Positions 43,985 through 53,126 are shown, counted from the stretch's first letter. The stretch: 64,000 nt of DNA from VAZQ01 sp963841705 (GCA_963841705.1 CAWJDY010000027.1:1-64000), one strand, 5' to 3'. The notes: generated by a model from the letters alone, not told the origin. Numbers and translations are program-made.

Positions 43985-44245
43985 ATGCCAACAATCAGCA
44001 GCTTTTATGGTATTCTTATTCAGATGTTCTGGCGCGATCATGCACCGCCGCACTTTCATGCGCTCTATGCCGAGCACGAGCCGCAGATTGACATTCGCAC
44101 GCTCGAAGTGCTCGAGGGTGGTCTGCCGAAACGGGCACTTGCATTGGTACTCGAATGAGCGGCGGAGCACCGATCGGAATTGATGGAGGACTGGGATTTA
44201 TGCGCGAGCATGCAGACGCCGAAGAAGATCGCCCCCCTGAGCTGA
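43985..44245 (+). pseudogene. DUF4160 protein interrupted by an in-frame TGA
   Basis: Reading from ATG 43985 gives MPTISSFYGILIQMFWRDHA and PPHFHALYAEHEPQID, matching DUF4160. The frame stops at TGA 44156 after 57 residues, and continues in the same frame for 29 codons (AAEHRSELMEDWDLC..KIAPL). The family normally has LEWAAEHR here, so TGA replaces the conserved Trp codon TGG. The full length would be 86 residues. Without suppression the product lacks its C-terminal helix. Confidence 0.8.
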
Positions 44246-44529
44246 CGCCGCCCGTGCGACCCACTGCGCCATGGCGCGTGACCTCGCTGGAAGTGCTGTC
44301 CGGCTTTCACTTACGCGTGCGCTTCAATGACGGGACAGTAGGCACGGTCGAGCTTGGGTCCTTTCTCAATTCGGCGTCCGCGGGGGTTTTCTCGCCGCTG
44401 CGGGATGTGAGCCTCTTTCGTCAAGCCCGAATCGAGCTGGGCGCGGTAACCTGGCCGGGCAATCTCGACCTCGCGCCGGACGCGATGCATCGCGCAATCA
44501 GGGCGAACGGCACCTGGGTCGTGCAATGA
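44200..44529 (+). CDS. DUF2442 domain protein
   Basis: This 109-residue protein contains a DUF2442 domain from about residue 24 to the end (TSLEVLSGFHLRVRFNDGTV, VFSPLRDVSLFRQARIELGA, VTWPGNLDLAPDAMH). GGAGGA ends 9 bases before the ATG at 44200; the longer frame from 44155 lacks this signal. DUF2442 genes often lie right after DUF4160 genes, and the pair has been proposed to be a toxin-antitoxin-like or regulatory unit. Here the partner upstream is broken while this ORF is intact. Confidence 0.82.
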   Translation: MREHADAEEDRPPELTPPVRPTAPWRVTSLEVLSGFHLRVRFNDGTVGTVELGSFLNSASAGVFSPLRDVSLFRQARIELGAVTWPGNLDLAPDAMHRAIRANGTWVVQ

Positions 44530-44746
44530 TTTTGGCGACGGAAGAGTTCCAGAGCCTTCGCGTGGGTATCTTCGTCGGAACTGAGACCTTGAGGGGCAAA
44601 CCTGCGCGAAGGCGCGTCGGCAGCCGTCGCGGTCCATATTCAACTTTAGGCGGTGGAGTAGCTTGTCGACAACCGTAGAATCAAGAACAAAGTTCCGCCT
44701 TTCCAATTGGGCCCGCAGGCCCTACATTGCGCGAGTTGTCAACAAC

Positions 44747-44764
44747 AGAAAGGAGGTGATCCAG
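44747..44764 (+). promoter_or_regulatory. Extended Shine-Dalgarno, exact complement of the usual 16S rRNA 3' end
   Basis: The sequence AGAAAGGAGGTGATCCAG is an 18-base exact complement of the conserved 16S 3' terminus (CUGGAUCACCUCCUUUCU). The GGAGG core is 7 bases before the GTG at 44764, an ideal spacing. Typical sites use 4-6 bases, so this one is exceptional. Confidence 0.8.
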
Positions 44765-44841
44765 TGTCTCATTGTCAATCGCCGCGGTCGCCGGCATCCG
44801 TGAGCTGGATCCTCGCCTCTCAGGGGGTCACCGCCGCCTGA
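44764..44841 (+). CDS. Tiny ORF (25 aa) behind the extended Shine-Dalgarno
   Basis: From GTG 44764 the frame encodes 25 residues: SHCQSPRSPASVSWILASQ then GVTAA, ending TGA at 44839-44841. The C-terminal half (VSWILASQGVTAA) is moderately hydrophobic. A strong intrinsic terminator follows 45 bases after the stop. The size is below what any gene finder would call. Conservation of the peptide is unknown; the Shine-Dalgarno plus terminator make expression plausible. It could also serve as a leader or as an RNA that binds ribosomes. Confidence 0.55.
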   Translation: MSHCQSPRSPASVSWILASQGVTAA

Positions 44842-44886
44842 AAACGGTGTGTTCACTGGTTTAGCCGGACCACGGCTCGACAATGG

Positions 44887-44917
44887 AAGGGCTGCCGCAA
44901 GGCGGCCCTTCTTTTTT
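44887..44917 (+). terminator. Rho-independent terminator
   Basis: A GC-rich stem (AAGGGCTGCC, loop GCAA, GGCGGCCCTT) with one mismatch is followed by CTTTTTT. It ends the transcript carrying the tiny ORF at 44764. Confidence 0.88.
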
Positions 44918-45258
44918 CGTCGGCAAAAAACAACTTGGGGGCACACCGGGGGCACAATTTCCCTGGGCAAATCGCACCACTGGCCACCGGCTAAGTCACC
45001 CGCGGCGCTGATTTGATCGGTCTGCAACGACATTCCCGCCGTGATTGACATTGGTAAAATTTTAGTGACATGTCGTTGCGGCAAAAAGGCGCGCGATTTG
45101 GACGCGTGATAGCTGCCCGTAAAACGGCGACGTACCGAAGTCTCCGTTCCCCTCTAGTGGCAGTATCTATCCCATCGGCAGGCAAAACAAATTCTGTCCG
45201 GTATCCGGCGTATATCGTTGCGCCGCGCGGGCGCTTCTGTCGAGAGGGAGTGATAATC
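44918..45258. other. Intergenic stretch before the sorting-signal protein
   Basis: No gene is supported. TTGACA at 45045-45050 is an exact -35-like box, but no good -10 box stands at normal spacing. The annotated start of the next gene uses GTG 45259 with GAGAGGGAG about 9 bases upstream. Confidence 0.4.
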
Positions 45259-46143
45259 GTGAAATCGAAATGGTGTGCGACAAACGTGAAATCGAAACTG
45301 CTTGCTCGCGCAGGCTTCAGAACGTTGTTTTGCGGTGCGCTGCTAGGCGCAATGATCACCTCTTCAACTTCGCGAGCTGACTCTATAACAATACAAGACG
45401 CAGCAGGATCGTTAGGCCTGGGTTTTGGGGGCTCGCTCCAGTCGATGCAATCCGGACTATCTCTCAACAATTCGGTAACCCCGCAGGATGTTGGGTTCCT
45501 ATTAGGGTCGGGGGTCGCGTCAGGAGCACTGGTCAGTCAGCCATTTCCGAGCATGACCGCAACTGATTCGTCTTCCTCGGGTCCGTCCGCATACTCGCTT
45601 GTCACCTTGGTATATTACTTCGAAATAACCGGTACGTCCGGTGTCCAAGTGCCCATCATTGTCACTGCCTCGGCCGGGTTTAACGGTGTTGTCGGCGGCA
45701 GTGGCTCCTATGTAGACGGAAAAGCTCGCTTGACTGTCAATGGCTCTGACCTTGGCTATATATGTGTTACCGGCCTAATCACTAACTGTGGTACGCCGAC
45801 CGTCACCACTTCGTTTTCGGGACCATACTCGTTATCGGTGCCCTCAGACACTGCCATTCGGGTGTCTATGGAGCTGGACGCCGCTGCTGAAAGTGTGCTT
45901 GGTAACGGAGCCTCTATGTCCGGGTTCATCGATCCGATCATCACTTTCGATCCGAGCTTTGATTCCAGTCAGTTTGGTCTCGAGTTTAGTGCCGGGATAG
46001 GCAACACGCCTGCGGTTCCCGGCCCCATCGCGGGTGCTGGACTGCCCGGCCTGCTGTTAGCCAGCGGCGGCCTTCTCGGCTGGTGGCGCAGGAAGCGGAC
46101 GGCTCCGGCGCTCTCGCAGCCACCGTGTGACCAAAACATCTGA
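45259..46143 (+). CDS. Exported protein with a VPGP/GWWRR C-terminal sorting signal
   Basis: I do not recognise the 294-residue body, but both ends are informative. The N-terminus (LLARAGFRTLFCGALLGAMI) is a signal peptide. The C-terminus AVPGPIAGAGLPGLLLASGG then LLGWWRRKRT has the layout of VPLPA/PEP-CTERM-like signals: short motif, hydrophobic helix, basic tail. The mature part is rich in Ser, Gly and Thr and likely beta. The GTG at 45259 is chosen because it is the one with a spaced ribosome site; the long frame from 45070 has a non-signal leader. Composition is more A/T rich than neighbours, suggesting transfer. Confidence 0.8.
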   Translation: MKSKWCATNVKSKLLARAGFRTLFCGALLGAMITSSTSRADSITIQDAAGSLGLGFGGSLQSMQSGLSLNNSVTPQDVGFLLGSGVASGALVSQPFPSMTATDSSSSGPSAYSLVTLVYYFEITGTSGVQVPIIVTASAGFNGVVGGSGSYVDGKARLTVNGSDLGYICVTGLITNCGTPTVTTSFSGPYSLSVPSDTAIRVSMELDAAAESVLGNGASMSGFIDPIITFDPSFDSSQFGLEFSAGIGNTPAVPGPIAGAGLPGLLLASGGLLGWWRRKRTAPALSQPPCDQNI

Positions 46144-46156
46144 TCGGGTTTCGTAG

Positions 46157-46180
46157 AGACCGCCGCGTGGCGGTCTTTCT
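46157..46180 (+). terminator. Intrinsic terminator after the sorting-signal gene
   Basis: Arms AGACCGCC and GGCGGTCT flank the loop GCGT, followed by TTCT. It lies 13 bases after the stop codon of the upstream gene. Confidence 0.75.
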
Positions 46181-46420
46181 GTTCGTCATACTCTCGTTCT
46201 GGGCTCGCTCGCATCAGGTCTGCTTTGCCTCAATGAGCCGACGTTATAGGCGCGCATCAGTACTTCGCGTTTGTGCCAAAGCACTAAATCGCTACGCGAT
46301 AGCTGCGAGGTGCGGCTCGACCTGAGTGCTTATCCCCAGGGACGAGATCGTGGGTAGCGGGGGAAGCGCCCTGTCTTGAGGATGGAGGTGTGAACAACCT
46401 CATCAAGACAGGAGTTGCCT

Positions 46421-47356
46421 ATGACAACCCAAGCTATCACCCCGCTGCGTCAGCGTATGATTGAAGATATGAATGCGCGCAAGCTCTGCGCGGGCACGCA
46501 GCGAGGCCACATCCGCAGCTGCAAGCGGTTCGCGGCATTTCTGAAGCGATCCCCTGATACAGCGACCCTTGAGGATATCCGCCGCTTCCAGCTGCACCTG
46601 GCCGACACAGGCGTGAGCATCTGTACCCGCAACTGCATCATGACTGGGCTGCGGTTCTTGTTCCGGGTGACGCTGCGGCGATTGGATCTGGCCGAAGAGG
46701 TCTATCACATTCGTGAGCCGGAGAAGCTTCCGCTGGTAATGAGCGTCGACGAGATGAAGCGATTGCTGGCGGTAGCCTCAAGCCTCAAGACGCGCGTTCT
46801 GCTCAGCCTCGGCTATGGCTGCGGATTGCGGGCGAGCGAGATCGTGCGGCTCAAGGTCAAGCATATCGACAAAGCACAGAGCATCATTCGCATCGAGCAG
46901 TCGAAGGGCCGCAAGGATCGCAATGTGATGCTGCCGCAGGAGATGCTCGGCTTGCTGCGGCAATGGTGGAGGGTGCGTCCCTCGCGTCACGATGCGGGAA
47001 TACCGCTACAGGAACGTTGGCTGTTTCCCAGCAGAAAGTCTGCTGGCAGGCCAATCACCACCCGCCAGCTCAACCGGTTATTCCATGAAGCGGCCGACGC
47101 TGCGGGGATCAAGAAGGGCGTGACGCTGCATACGTTACGCCACAGCTTCGCCACCCATCTGCTCGAACGCCAAACCCATATCAGAACTATCCAGGCGCTG
47201 TTGGGTCACACTAAACCAGAAACCACGACGCGCTATGCCCACGTCGCCACCGGCATGATCTCCGCCGTCGAGAGCCCGCTCGACCACTTGGCGCGCGCAA
47301 AGGAGAGGCCCAGGAAAGCTGGGAAGAACCGCAAGGAAGATCAGCCGCCGGCGTAA
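46421..47356 (+). CDS. Tyrosine recombinase/integrase (IS91-associated type)
   Basis: This 311-residue protein is a tyrosine recombinase of the sort found immediately 5' to IS91-like transposases. An N-terminal SAM-like core-binding domain spans residues about 5-90. Catalytic residues appear as Arg in GYGCGLRASEIVRL near 135, Lys in EQSKGRKDRNVMLP near 165, His-x-x-Arg in LHTLRHSFATHL near 235, His in LLGHTKPETTT near 260, and nucleophile Tyr in TRYAHVATGM near 270. AGGAG precedes ATG 46421 by six bases. The transposase follows 12 bases later. The element appears otherwise intact on this side. Confidence 0.9.
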   Translation: MTTQAITPLRQRMIEDMNARKLCAGTQRGHIRSCKRFAAFLKRSPDTATLEDIRRFQLHLADTGVSICTRNCIMTGLRFLFRVTLRRLDLAEEVYHIREPEKLPLVMSVDEMKRLLAVASSLKTRVLLSLGYGCGLRASEIVRLKVKHIDKAQSIIRIEQSKGRKDRNVMLPQEMLGLLRQWWRVRPSRHDAGIPLQERWLFPSRKSAGRPITTRQLNRLFHEAADAAGIKKGVTLHTLRHSFATHLLERQTHIRTIQALLGHTKPETTTRYAHVATGMISAVESPLDHLARAKERPRKAGKNRKEDQPPA

Positions 47357-47368
47357 TCGCCCGCGGCA

Positions 47369-48591
47369 ATGTTCCGTCCGAAGCTGGAGGTCGCGGATAT
47401 CTTCCGCGACCATGGGGCGGCGTGGCGTTCTGCCAATGCCGGTCACGTCAGCCTCGACCAGTTGAAGGTGATGACGGCGATCGAGCGCTGCCGCACGGCG
47501 GCGCTCGGCGGGCATGTCGAGCGCTGCGAGAAGTGTTCGCACACCGTCATCGCCTATAACTCCTGCCGCAACCGGCACTGCCCGAAGTGCCAGGGCGCCG
47601 CAGCGGCACGGGAATGGCTGGCCGAGCGCGAGGCGGAGCTGTTGCCGGTGCCATATTTCCACGTGGTGTTCACGCTGCCCGCTCGGATCGCCGACATCGC
47701 CTATCAAAACAAGGCGGTGATCTACGATCTCCTGTTCAAGGCCTCGTCCGAGACCATGCTCACCATCGCCGCCGATCCCAAGCATCTCGGCGCTCGCATC
47801 GGCATCTTGTCCGTCCTGCACACCTGGGGCTCGGCACTGACCCACCACCCGCATGTGCACATGATCGTGCCCGGCGGCGGCTTCTCGCTCGATGGCAAGA
47901 GCTGGGTCTCCTGCCGGCCGCTCTTCTTGCTGCCGGTGCCCGTGCTCTCGCATTGTTCCGCGGCTTGTTCCTGGACAAGCTCCGTGCCGCTTATCGGGCG
48001 GGTGCGCTGCAGTTCTTCGGCAAGCATGCCCGACTGATCGATCCACGAGCATTCGCCGCCTATCTGGCGCCGCTGTGGAACACAAAGTGGGTGGTCTACT
48101 GCAAGCGCCCCTTCGGCGGCCCGAAGGAAGTGTTGCGCTATCTCGCCCGCTACACTCATCGCGTCGCCATCTCAAATCGCCGCTTGATCGCATGCGACCA
48201 GAAAGGCATCACCTTCAAGTGGAAGGACTACAGGCTCGAAGGTCCCGAGCGCTACAAGGTGATGACGCTCGCCACCCACGAGTTCATCCGCCGCTTTCTC
48301 ATCCACGTGCTGCCCGCGGGCTTCCACCGCATCCGCTACTATGGCCTGCTCGCCAGCGGCAACCGCGCCGAGAACATCGCCCGCGCCCGCGAACTGCTCA
48401 TGCCGCCAATCATTCCCGTTGATGCCATCAAAGCAATCATCCCCAATGCTACCGAGCCCGAGCCGCAAACGACAAATCTCTGCCCCTGCTGCGGCGGCCG
48501 CATGATCATCATCGAGAGGTTCGAACGAGGCGCAACGCCACACTACCGAGCGAGCTCGCCGCCGCCAGCGATCAGGATCGACACCTCATGA
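47369..48591 (+). pseudogene. IS91-family transposase, frameshifted
   Basis: The first frame (from 47369) carries the zinc-binding region CEKCSHTVIAYNSCRNRHCP and the HUH-type WGSALTHHPHVHMIVPGGG. It leaves frame at about 47951 and ends at 48037. A second frame continues the same protein as LFRGLFLDKLRAAYRAGALQ, YLARYTHRVAISNRRL (conserved region with YxxRYTHR-type Tyr) and a C-terminal CPCCGGRM zinc motif, ending at 48591. A single missing base at about 47950-47952 (TCGCATTGTTCC) explains the shift. Without it, the protein would be about 407 residues, the usual size. The transposase is therefore inactive unless this is a sequencing error. Confidence 0.88.
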
Positions 48592-49343
48592 TCCCGTCAC
48601 CGCCGATCAACGACTGCTACCTGACCTGCTTTTCTTGCTGGCTTGCCGCCCGCCGCACCCCAAGCTCGCATCTATCTTCGCAATTCGCAAACAGCTGCAC
48701 GCAAATCAGCTCGCTCAACATGCATCCCGGTCGCTCGGCTCGACCTCCTGATCCAAACTTTAGAGCAAACCGACCACACCACTCGTCACGGCCGGGCATG
48801 ACCCGGCCCAACCGAGCGTCCAAATCCCCATAAGTGTTCGCGGCACGCCCGTCAGCTTGCGGCACTGCCGCAGCACTACCTCCCGACGCGATTTCGTGCC
48901 TTGGCGCTTTTCGGACGCCGGCCAACGGAGCGTGCGGTCAGAGCGTCGGTGCCGGCGTCCGAAAACCTGCACAGAAGCTGACGTGAGCGGTCGCAGCAAA
49001 CAGCTACTCAATTACTTCGTCAGCGAGCAATTGCAGCGAGTTCGGTATCTCAATGCCAAACGATCGTAGGGCCATCTCCGGAGGATTGAACCCGAGGTTG
49101 GATCAAAACATACGATAAGCCCTCTAAATCTACATTCGCGTGCGGGCGTAGGCTCTGATTATCGCCGAACGCGTACTCGGTCATGCGATTGCGGGTGTTG
49201 AGGGCGTTCTATGACAGGCATCACTACGCCGACGATGCCTTGACCTGGCTGGCCTCGTTGGCAACTCGAAGCCCGCATGGACGAGATCGCCGACCGGGTT
49301 GCTCGCGACAGGACAAACGCTGCGCGCGAGAGGACCAGCACCC
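48592..49343. other. Intergenic stretch with no supported gene
   Basis: This stretch follows the IS91 transposase and holds only short, shadow-like frames. A GC-rich palindrome (GGCCGGGCATGACCCGGCC at 48790-48808) resembles the core of the other intergenic repeats. The IS91 terminus is probably within the first 200 bases but I cannot define it. Confidence 0.4.
48790..48808. repeat. Short GC palindrome
   Basis: The 19-base core GGCCGGGCATGACCCGGCC is a near-perfect palindrome resembling the repeats at 10667 and 42124. It stands in otherwise uncoded DNA. Confidence 0.5.
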
Positions 49344-49613
49344 ATGAAGCCCAGCGCCTTTCGTATTGAGCGTCTGCTGGCCAAGGTCGAGGCCGAAGTC
49401 GAGCGCCGATGGCTGCGGGTCATCATCGACGGAGACGACGAGGCCGAGGCGAAGACGAAGGCGCTTGCCGAGCATGTGGCCCGCCATCCTGAAGATGTCG
49501 GCCGCACAGTTGAGGGACTTCAACTGGATACTGCGGACGATCGTCAAGACCAGCCGCCTAGGTTCTGGAATGGTTCCATCCCTATGCGCGCCCGGTGCTG
49601 TGCCGCGCCTTGA
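49344..49613 (+). CDS. Small hypothetical protein (89 aa)
   Basis: The frame from ATG 49344 begins KPSAFRIERLLAKVEAEVER, is highly charged and predicted helical, and reads RRWLRVIIDGDDEAEAKT next. The end (about 25 residues) is less convincing and may result from a frameshift. Similar short proteins beginning MKPS..RRLERLEA accompany mobile regions in rhizobia. I do not know a function. Confidence 0.4.
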   Translation: MKPSAFRIERLLAKVEAEVERRWLRVIIDGDDEAEAKTKALAEHVARHPEDVGRTVEGLQLDTADDRQDQPPRFWNGSIPMRARCCAAP

Positions 49614-49775
49614 AACGGGAAGGTCCGCCTTCTAAGAGTCCTGCAGATTGCTGAAAATTCCTCGACACGGATTGCAGGGACGCGTTCGGCCGGTATTCGC
49701 GGCTGAAGTTGCAGAACTGCCACCAGAAAATCAATTCACCATCGGGGCGAGTGCCGCCGGGAAGCGGTTCCGGCA

Positions 49776-52000
49776 GTGAGCGGCATGGAACCCAATCCTC
49801 CCGCGTGCTCGTCGCCTCGCATTGCTCGGGTCCGCGGCGACGAGGCCGGTGGTCACCTGCCTGGAATCCGTGACGACACGTCCTGGCGAGTGGCGCTCTC
49901 TCTTGCCCTCGCCGCCGGAGGATGTACCGCTCTCGCGTTCGTCGCACTCACAGCAACCGGTGTCGAGCCGGCCGTTGCGGCGAAGTTCCTGATCTATGTC
50001 GGCGCCTTCAGCCTTCTGCCCGGCATCGTCGTCACGCGCATGCTCCTGCCGAGGCTTGCCACCCCTGGCACTTTCCTCATCTATGCGCTCTCGGCCGGGC
50101 TAACGCTCGACGTCCTACTCTTCATGCCCCTGTGGGCGCTCGGTCATTCCAACCTGTTCAGAGCCTTGCCTCTGCTGGCCGCGGCCGCGCTGCTACTTCT
50201 GGCCCGCCGGCTGCGGCTTAGGCGGCTCCTCGATGGCTGGGTCGTCGGGCGCAGCGAAGTGCGCTGGATCGGTGGCGCGCTGCTGCTGTGTGCCACGCCC
50301 TTACTTACCATCGGCTATCTGCTGACCCAGGACCATCCATCCTACTACTCTTCGCATTTCGCTTTCCAGGGAGTCATCGTGCGCTCCCTGGCGCTTGGTT
50401 GGCCGCCGCCGAACCTGCTGCTGGCTGATGTTCCCCTCTCTTACAACTACGCTGCCCATTTGTGGCTGCTGGCTGCGCACGAGAGCACCGGCTTGCCGGT
50501 TGAGACGCTCGTTGCACGAACTCGGGCCGGTCTTCTTTCCCGGATGCGCCGCGGCAATGGTCTTCGCTTTCGGGCGGTTTATCTTGGGGCTCCCCTCCTG
50601 GGCGGCCGCCCTACCGGTCGTCTGCGTGTTCTGGGTGGTCGGGACACCGCCCATTGCGACCGGAGTATTCGGGACCTTCATCCCATTTGGCGCCGCCCTC
50701 ATCATGTCGCCGGCGCTGGCCTTCGCCGTCTTCCTGTTCATCCAGACCCTCGTGATCGAAAGCCTAGCCCGCCGGCCCGGAGGGGAGCCGTGGACCGCGT
50801 TGGCAATCGGAGCGGCCACCTTCGTCGCAACAGGCGCCCGCGGAGTTGCGGGACCGATCCTGCTGTGCGCTCTTGGTCTGCTTTGGGCAGCCTCGATTGG
50901 CGCGGAGCCTTTGGGGGGCGCTCCTTCATTTAATGGCTGCGGGCGTGGGCTTCGCGGCAGCGCTCGTCGTTTTCTTCACAGTGGGTTCGGACTTCAGCGG
51001 GACCGGGTTCGTTAACTTTGTGGGCCAGCCCTTCACGACGCTCCTTGCCCCCGGCCAGTATCTCTTCACAGTGCCGGGGACACTGATCGGGCTGGGTGTC
51101 CCGGCGCTGGCCGCTGCAGCCGTCGCCTTTGTTATGATCGCGGCCTTCCAGGCCGGGTTCTTGACGCCGGCTTTCTTCTATCGTCTTCCGAGCATGTTCC
51201 GCGAAGGGCCCTCGAACGCGGAGTTGCTGCTGCTCGGGGCGGGCGTCGCAGGCACCGTCGCCTTCTCCCTAACGCAGGCGCCAGGGTATAGCCACGTATC
51301 CTTTCTGCAGTACGCGAACGTCTCGTTCTCGCTGCTCGGCGCACTTGGATTAGTCAGCGCGCTTCAGTCGCGGATCGGATCGGGCGTAATCGGACGCGGT
51401 GGTTGGCTGCGACATCCGCTGGTCGCCCTCACTGGCGCGCTGCTCTTGCTTCATCTAAGCGAAGTGCCAACCTCGTCTCTCCGGTGGTTAGGTGGGGGAG
51501 CTGTCGCCGGAACGGTCGCCCTCCTCCAGCCCTGGGAGGGCAGACCGCCGGGGGCAGAGCCCAGCGCCTCCTGCAAAGTGCGGGAACCGGACGTCGATTT
51601 GGTGGCCGCAGCCTGGAAAGAGGCGGCGGATGCCGTGATAGTGCAAGTGCCCGACGGCAAGGCGTTCTCAGGAGGCTGCGAGGCGTTCTGGTGGATAGTC
51701 CTGCGGCCAGTGCAGACGATCAACAACTTCGCACTGGCCTTCCTACCTGGCCGCCCGCGCGGCAACCTCAGGGATATCTTGGCTCGCCGCACCGCGCACC
51801 TTGCCGTCGCGATAAGCAAGGCTCGCGAGGGCGTTCTCGCCACGGACGACCTCGTTGCGGTGGCAGCGACCGTTCAGGGAGGCCACCCGGTGTTCGCCAT
51901 TGTGCCCGAAGGCCTGCGCCATGTGGGGAGCGGTGAGGTGCGGCGCCTCGCCGGCAATGACCGGCTGGTCCTGCTGCGCCTTCGGGAGGCGGCGCGTTGA
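49776..52000 (+). pseudogene. Polytopic membrane protein broken by two frameshifts
   Basis: Three successive frames read as one large membrane protein of about 740 residues. Frame 1 (49776 to about 50515) has multiple helices (LALAAGGCTALAFVALTATG, FLIYVGAFSLLPGIVVTRML) and DHPSYYSSHFAFQGVIVRSL. Frame 2 continues LHELGPVFFPGCAAAMVFAF to about 50912. Frame 3 continues LWGALLHLMAAGVGFAAALV to 52000. The second shift is in a G6 run at 50913-50918; the first lies at about 50510-50530. Each shift equals one extra base. It resembles large membrane glycosyltransferase-like proteins but no catalytic motif is visible. Sequencing error at the G-run is possible for that site. Confidence 0.75.
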
Positions 52001-52405
52001 GCGGCACGATTTCCCGTGGGCTGCAGCAGTGTCGCCCTTGCCAGCGGCTATTCTCTCCACCCAACGGCCTGCCATGATCTCGCGGCGCTTATCCAAGGCA
52101 TCGCCTCGCAAATAGGCGCGTGCGACCTCAGTGCCGACCTGATGGGCAAGGCACATCTCGATTAGCTCCCAACCGTACCCAGTCTTCTCAGTGGCCCAGG
52201 TTTTGAAGCTTGTTCGAAATCCGTGTGGCGTGGCTTTGATTTCCATATCGCGCAACAGCAAGCGCATGGCCGTGCGGTCCAGGCTCGTGCGGTTACGACC
52301 GGTGAAAACGAATTGATCACTTTTGCGGTATTCCCATTGGTGAGCGAGTAAGGCCATCGCCCGGTCACATAACGGGACACGGTGCGGTTTCTTGGTCTTT
52401 TTCAT
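51743..52405 (-). pseudogene. Truncated tyrosine integrase (C-terminal catalytic fragment)
   Basis: The first 120 residues match the end of a P4/XerC-type integrase: HRVPLCDRAMALLAHQW, the Arg-containing HGFRTSFKTW (H-x-x-R box), and AHQVGTEVARAYLRGDALDK with a nucleophile-like Tyr. The core-binding domain and first catalytic Arg are missing upstream, and after about residue 125 the frame runs out into DNA antisense to the membrane pseudogene. It is a relic of an earlier integration. Confidence 0.75.
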
Positions 52406-52476
52406 GCGCTCTGCTGGGATGGTCCAAATTCGATTGTCCCGATCGAATTCGGACCATTCCGCTCCAAGCGTTTCGC

Positions 52477-52638
52477 ATGAAAATATCGACGCCAGCGATG
52501 ATGGCTGACCTGAGGTCTCACCCCAGCCCGGTGGCTACCAAAGCCGCACTCGACAAGATCGATGAAGACAAAGAACAATCTTTGCAAAAAGACTTGATGG
52601 ATGAAGGCTTATTCCCATCCAAGAAAGGCAAGTCATGA
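52477..52638 (+). CDS. Small hypothetical protein (53 aa)
   Basis: The frame from ATG 52477 gives KISTPAMMADLRSHPSPV, then the acidic, lysine-rich helix KAALDKIDEDKEQSLQKDL and the tail PSKKGKS. The ATGs at 52498 and 52501 are also possible starts. Another small ORF begins 18 bases after the stop, so they may form one operon. No motif is recognised. Confidence 0.45.
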   Translation: MKISTPAMMADLRSHPSPVATKAALDKIDEDKEQSLQKDLMDEGLFPSKKGKS

Positions 52639-52656
52639 AAGTGAAAGCGGGAAAAA

Positions 52657-52893
52657 ATGGATAAGTGGAATTTGACGGGAAGGTTCACCGTCAAGGAGGG
52701 ACCAGAGGGCGAGTTGTCCCTGTTTTATGAAGCCGGCCCTGGTCCAGTGCTGATTTTGCAGCTCCGGCCGGAAACTACGCTGCCACAAGCTCACGAGCTT
52801 GCGGGCATGCTTTATGAATGCACGCGCGGAGTGACGTTGGATTTCAATTATTCACCGGCTGCAAAGTTAGGCTTTGGCCCGCCGGAAGACTAG
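52657..52893 (+). CDS. Small hypothetical protein (78 aa)
   Basis: This protein starts MDKWNLTGRFTVKEGPEGEL and reads as a compact beta-rich domain (ELSLFYEAGPGPVLILQL), with HELAGMLYECTRGVTLDFNY following. It has one Cys. It follows the 53-residue ORF closely and precedes another small gene at 52968. The function is unknown; codon use and composition fit a real gene. Confidence 0.55.
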   Translation: MDKWNLTGRFTVKEGPEGELSLFYEAGPGPVLILQLRPETTLPQAHELAGMLYECTRGVTLDFNYSPAAKLGFGPPED

Positions 52894-52967
52894 AAAAGCG
52901 CCGCTGAAATTCGCTGACCACCCGAACAGCCTCGCCCGAATAGGCTGTCGTAAATAGGAGGGTAAAT

Positions 52968-53126
52968 ATGCCGAAACGCCACACCACAGTCGCCCAAGTA
53001 GTAGAAGCGGTTCGCCAAATTGCGGTCCAGCACATACCGGCGAAGGGTGATGAATACATGGGTGTCCCCCCTGATCATAGGGTGGATCCAAGAATACAAA
53101 AAATTATTTACGAGATCACGGCCTAG
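52968..53126 (+). CDS. Small basic hypothetical protein (52 aa)
   Basis: The ATG at 52968 has a strong TAGGAGGGT Shine-Dalgarno 5 bases upstream. The product begins PKRHTTVAQVVEAVRQIAVQ and ends RVDPRIQKIIYEITA, with a helical N-terminal half. It is the third in a run of small plus-strand genes. No family is recognised. Confidence 0.5.
   Translation: MPKRHTTVAQVVEAVRQIAVQHIPAKGDEYMGVPPDHRVDPRIQKIIYEITA

Noticed and set aside
44156..44158. Reading TGA as Trp (alternative code)
   Set aside because: TGA ends many intact genes in this window, so the standard bacterial code applies; a nonsense mutation is simpler.
44740..44770. Minus-strand match to the 3' end of 16S rRNA
   Set aside because: Only 18 bases agree; the sequence upstream does not continue as rRNA. 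It is better read as a plus-strand extended Shine-Dalgarno.
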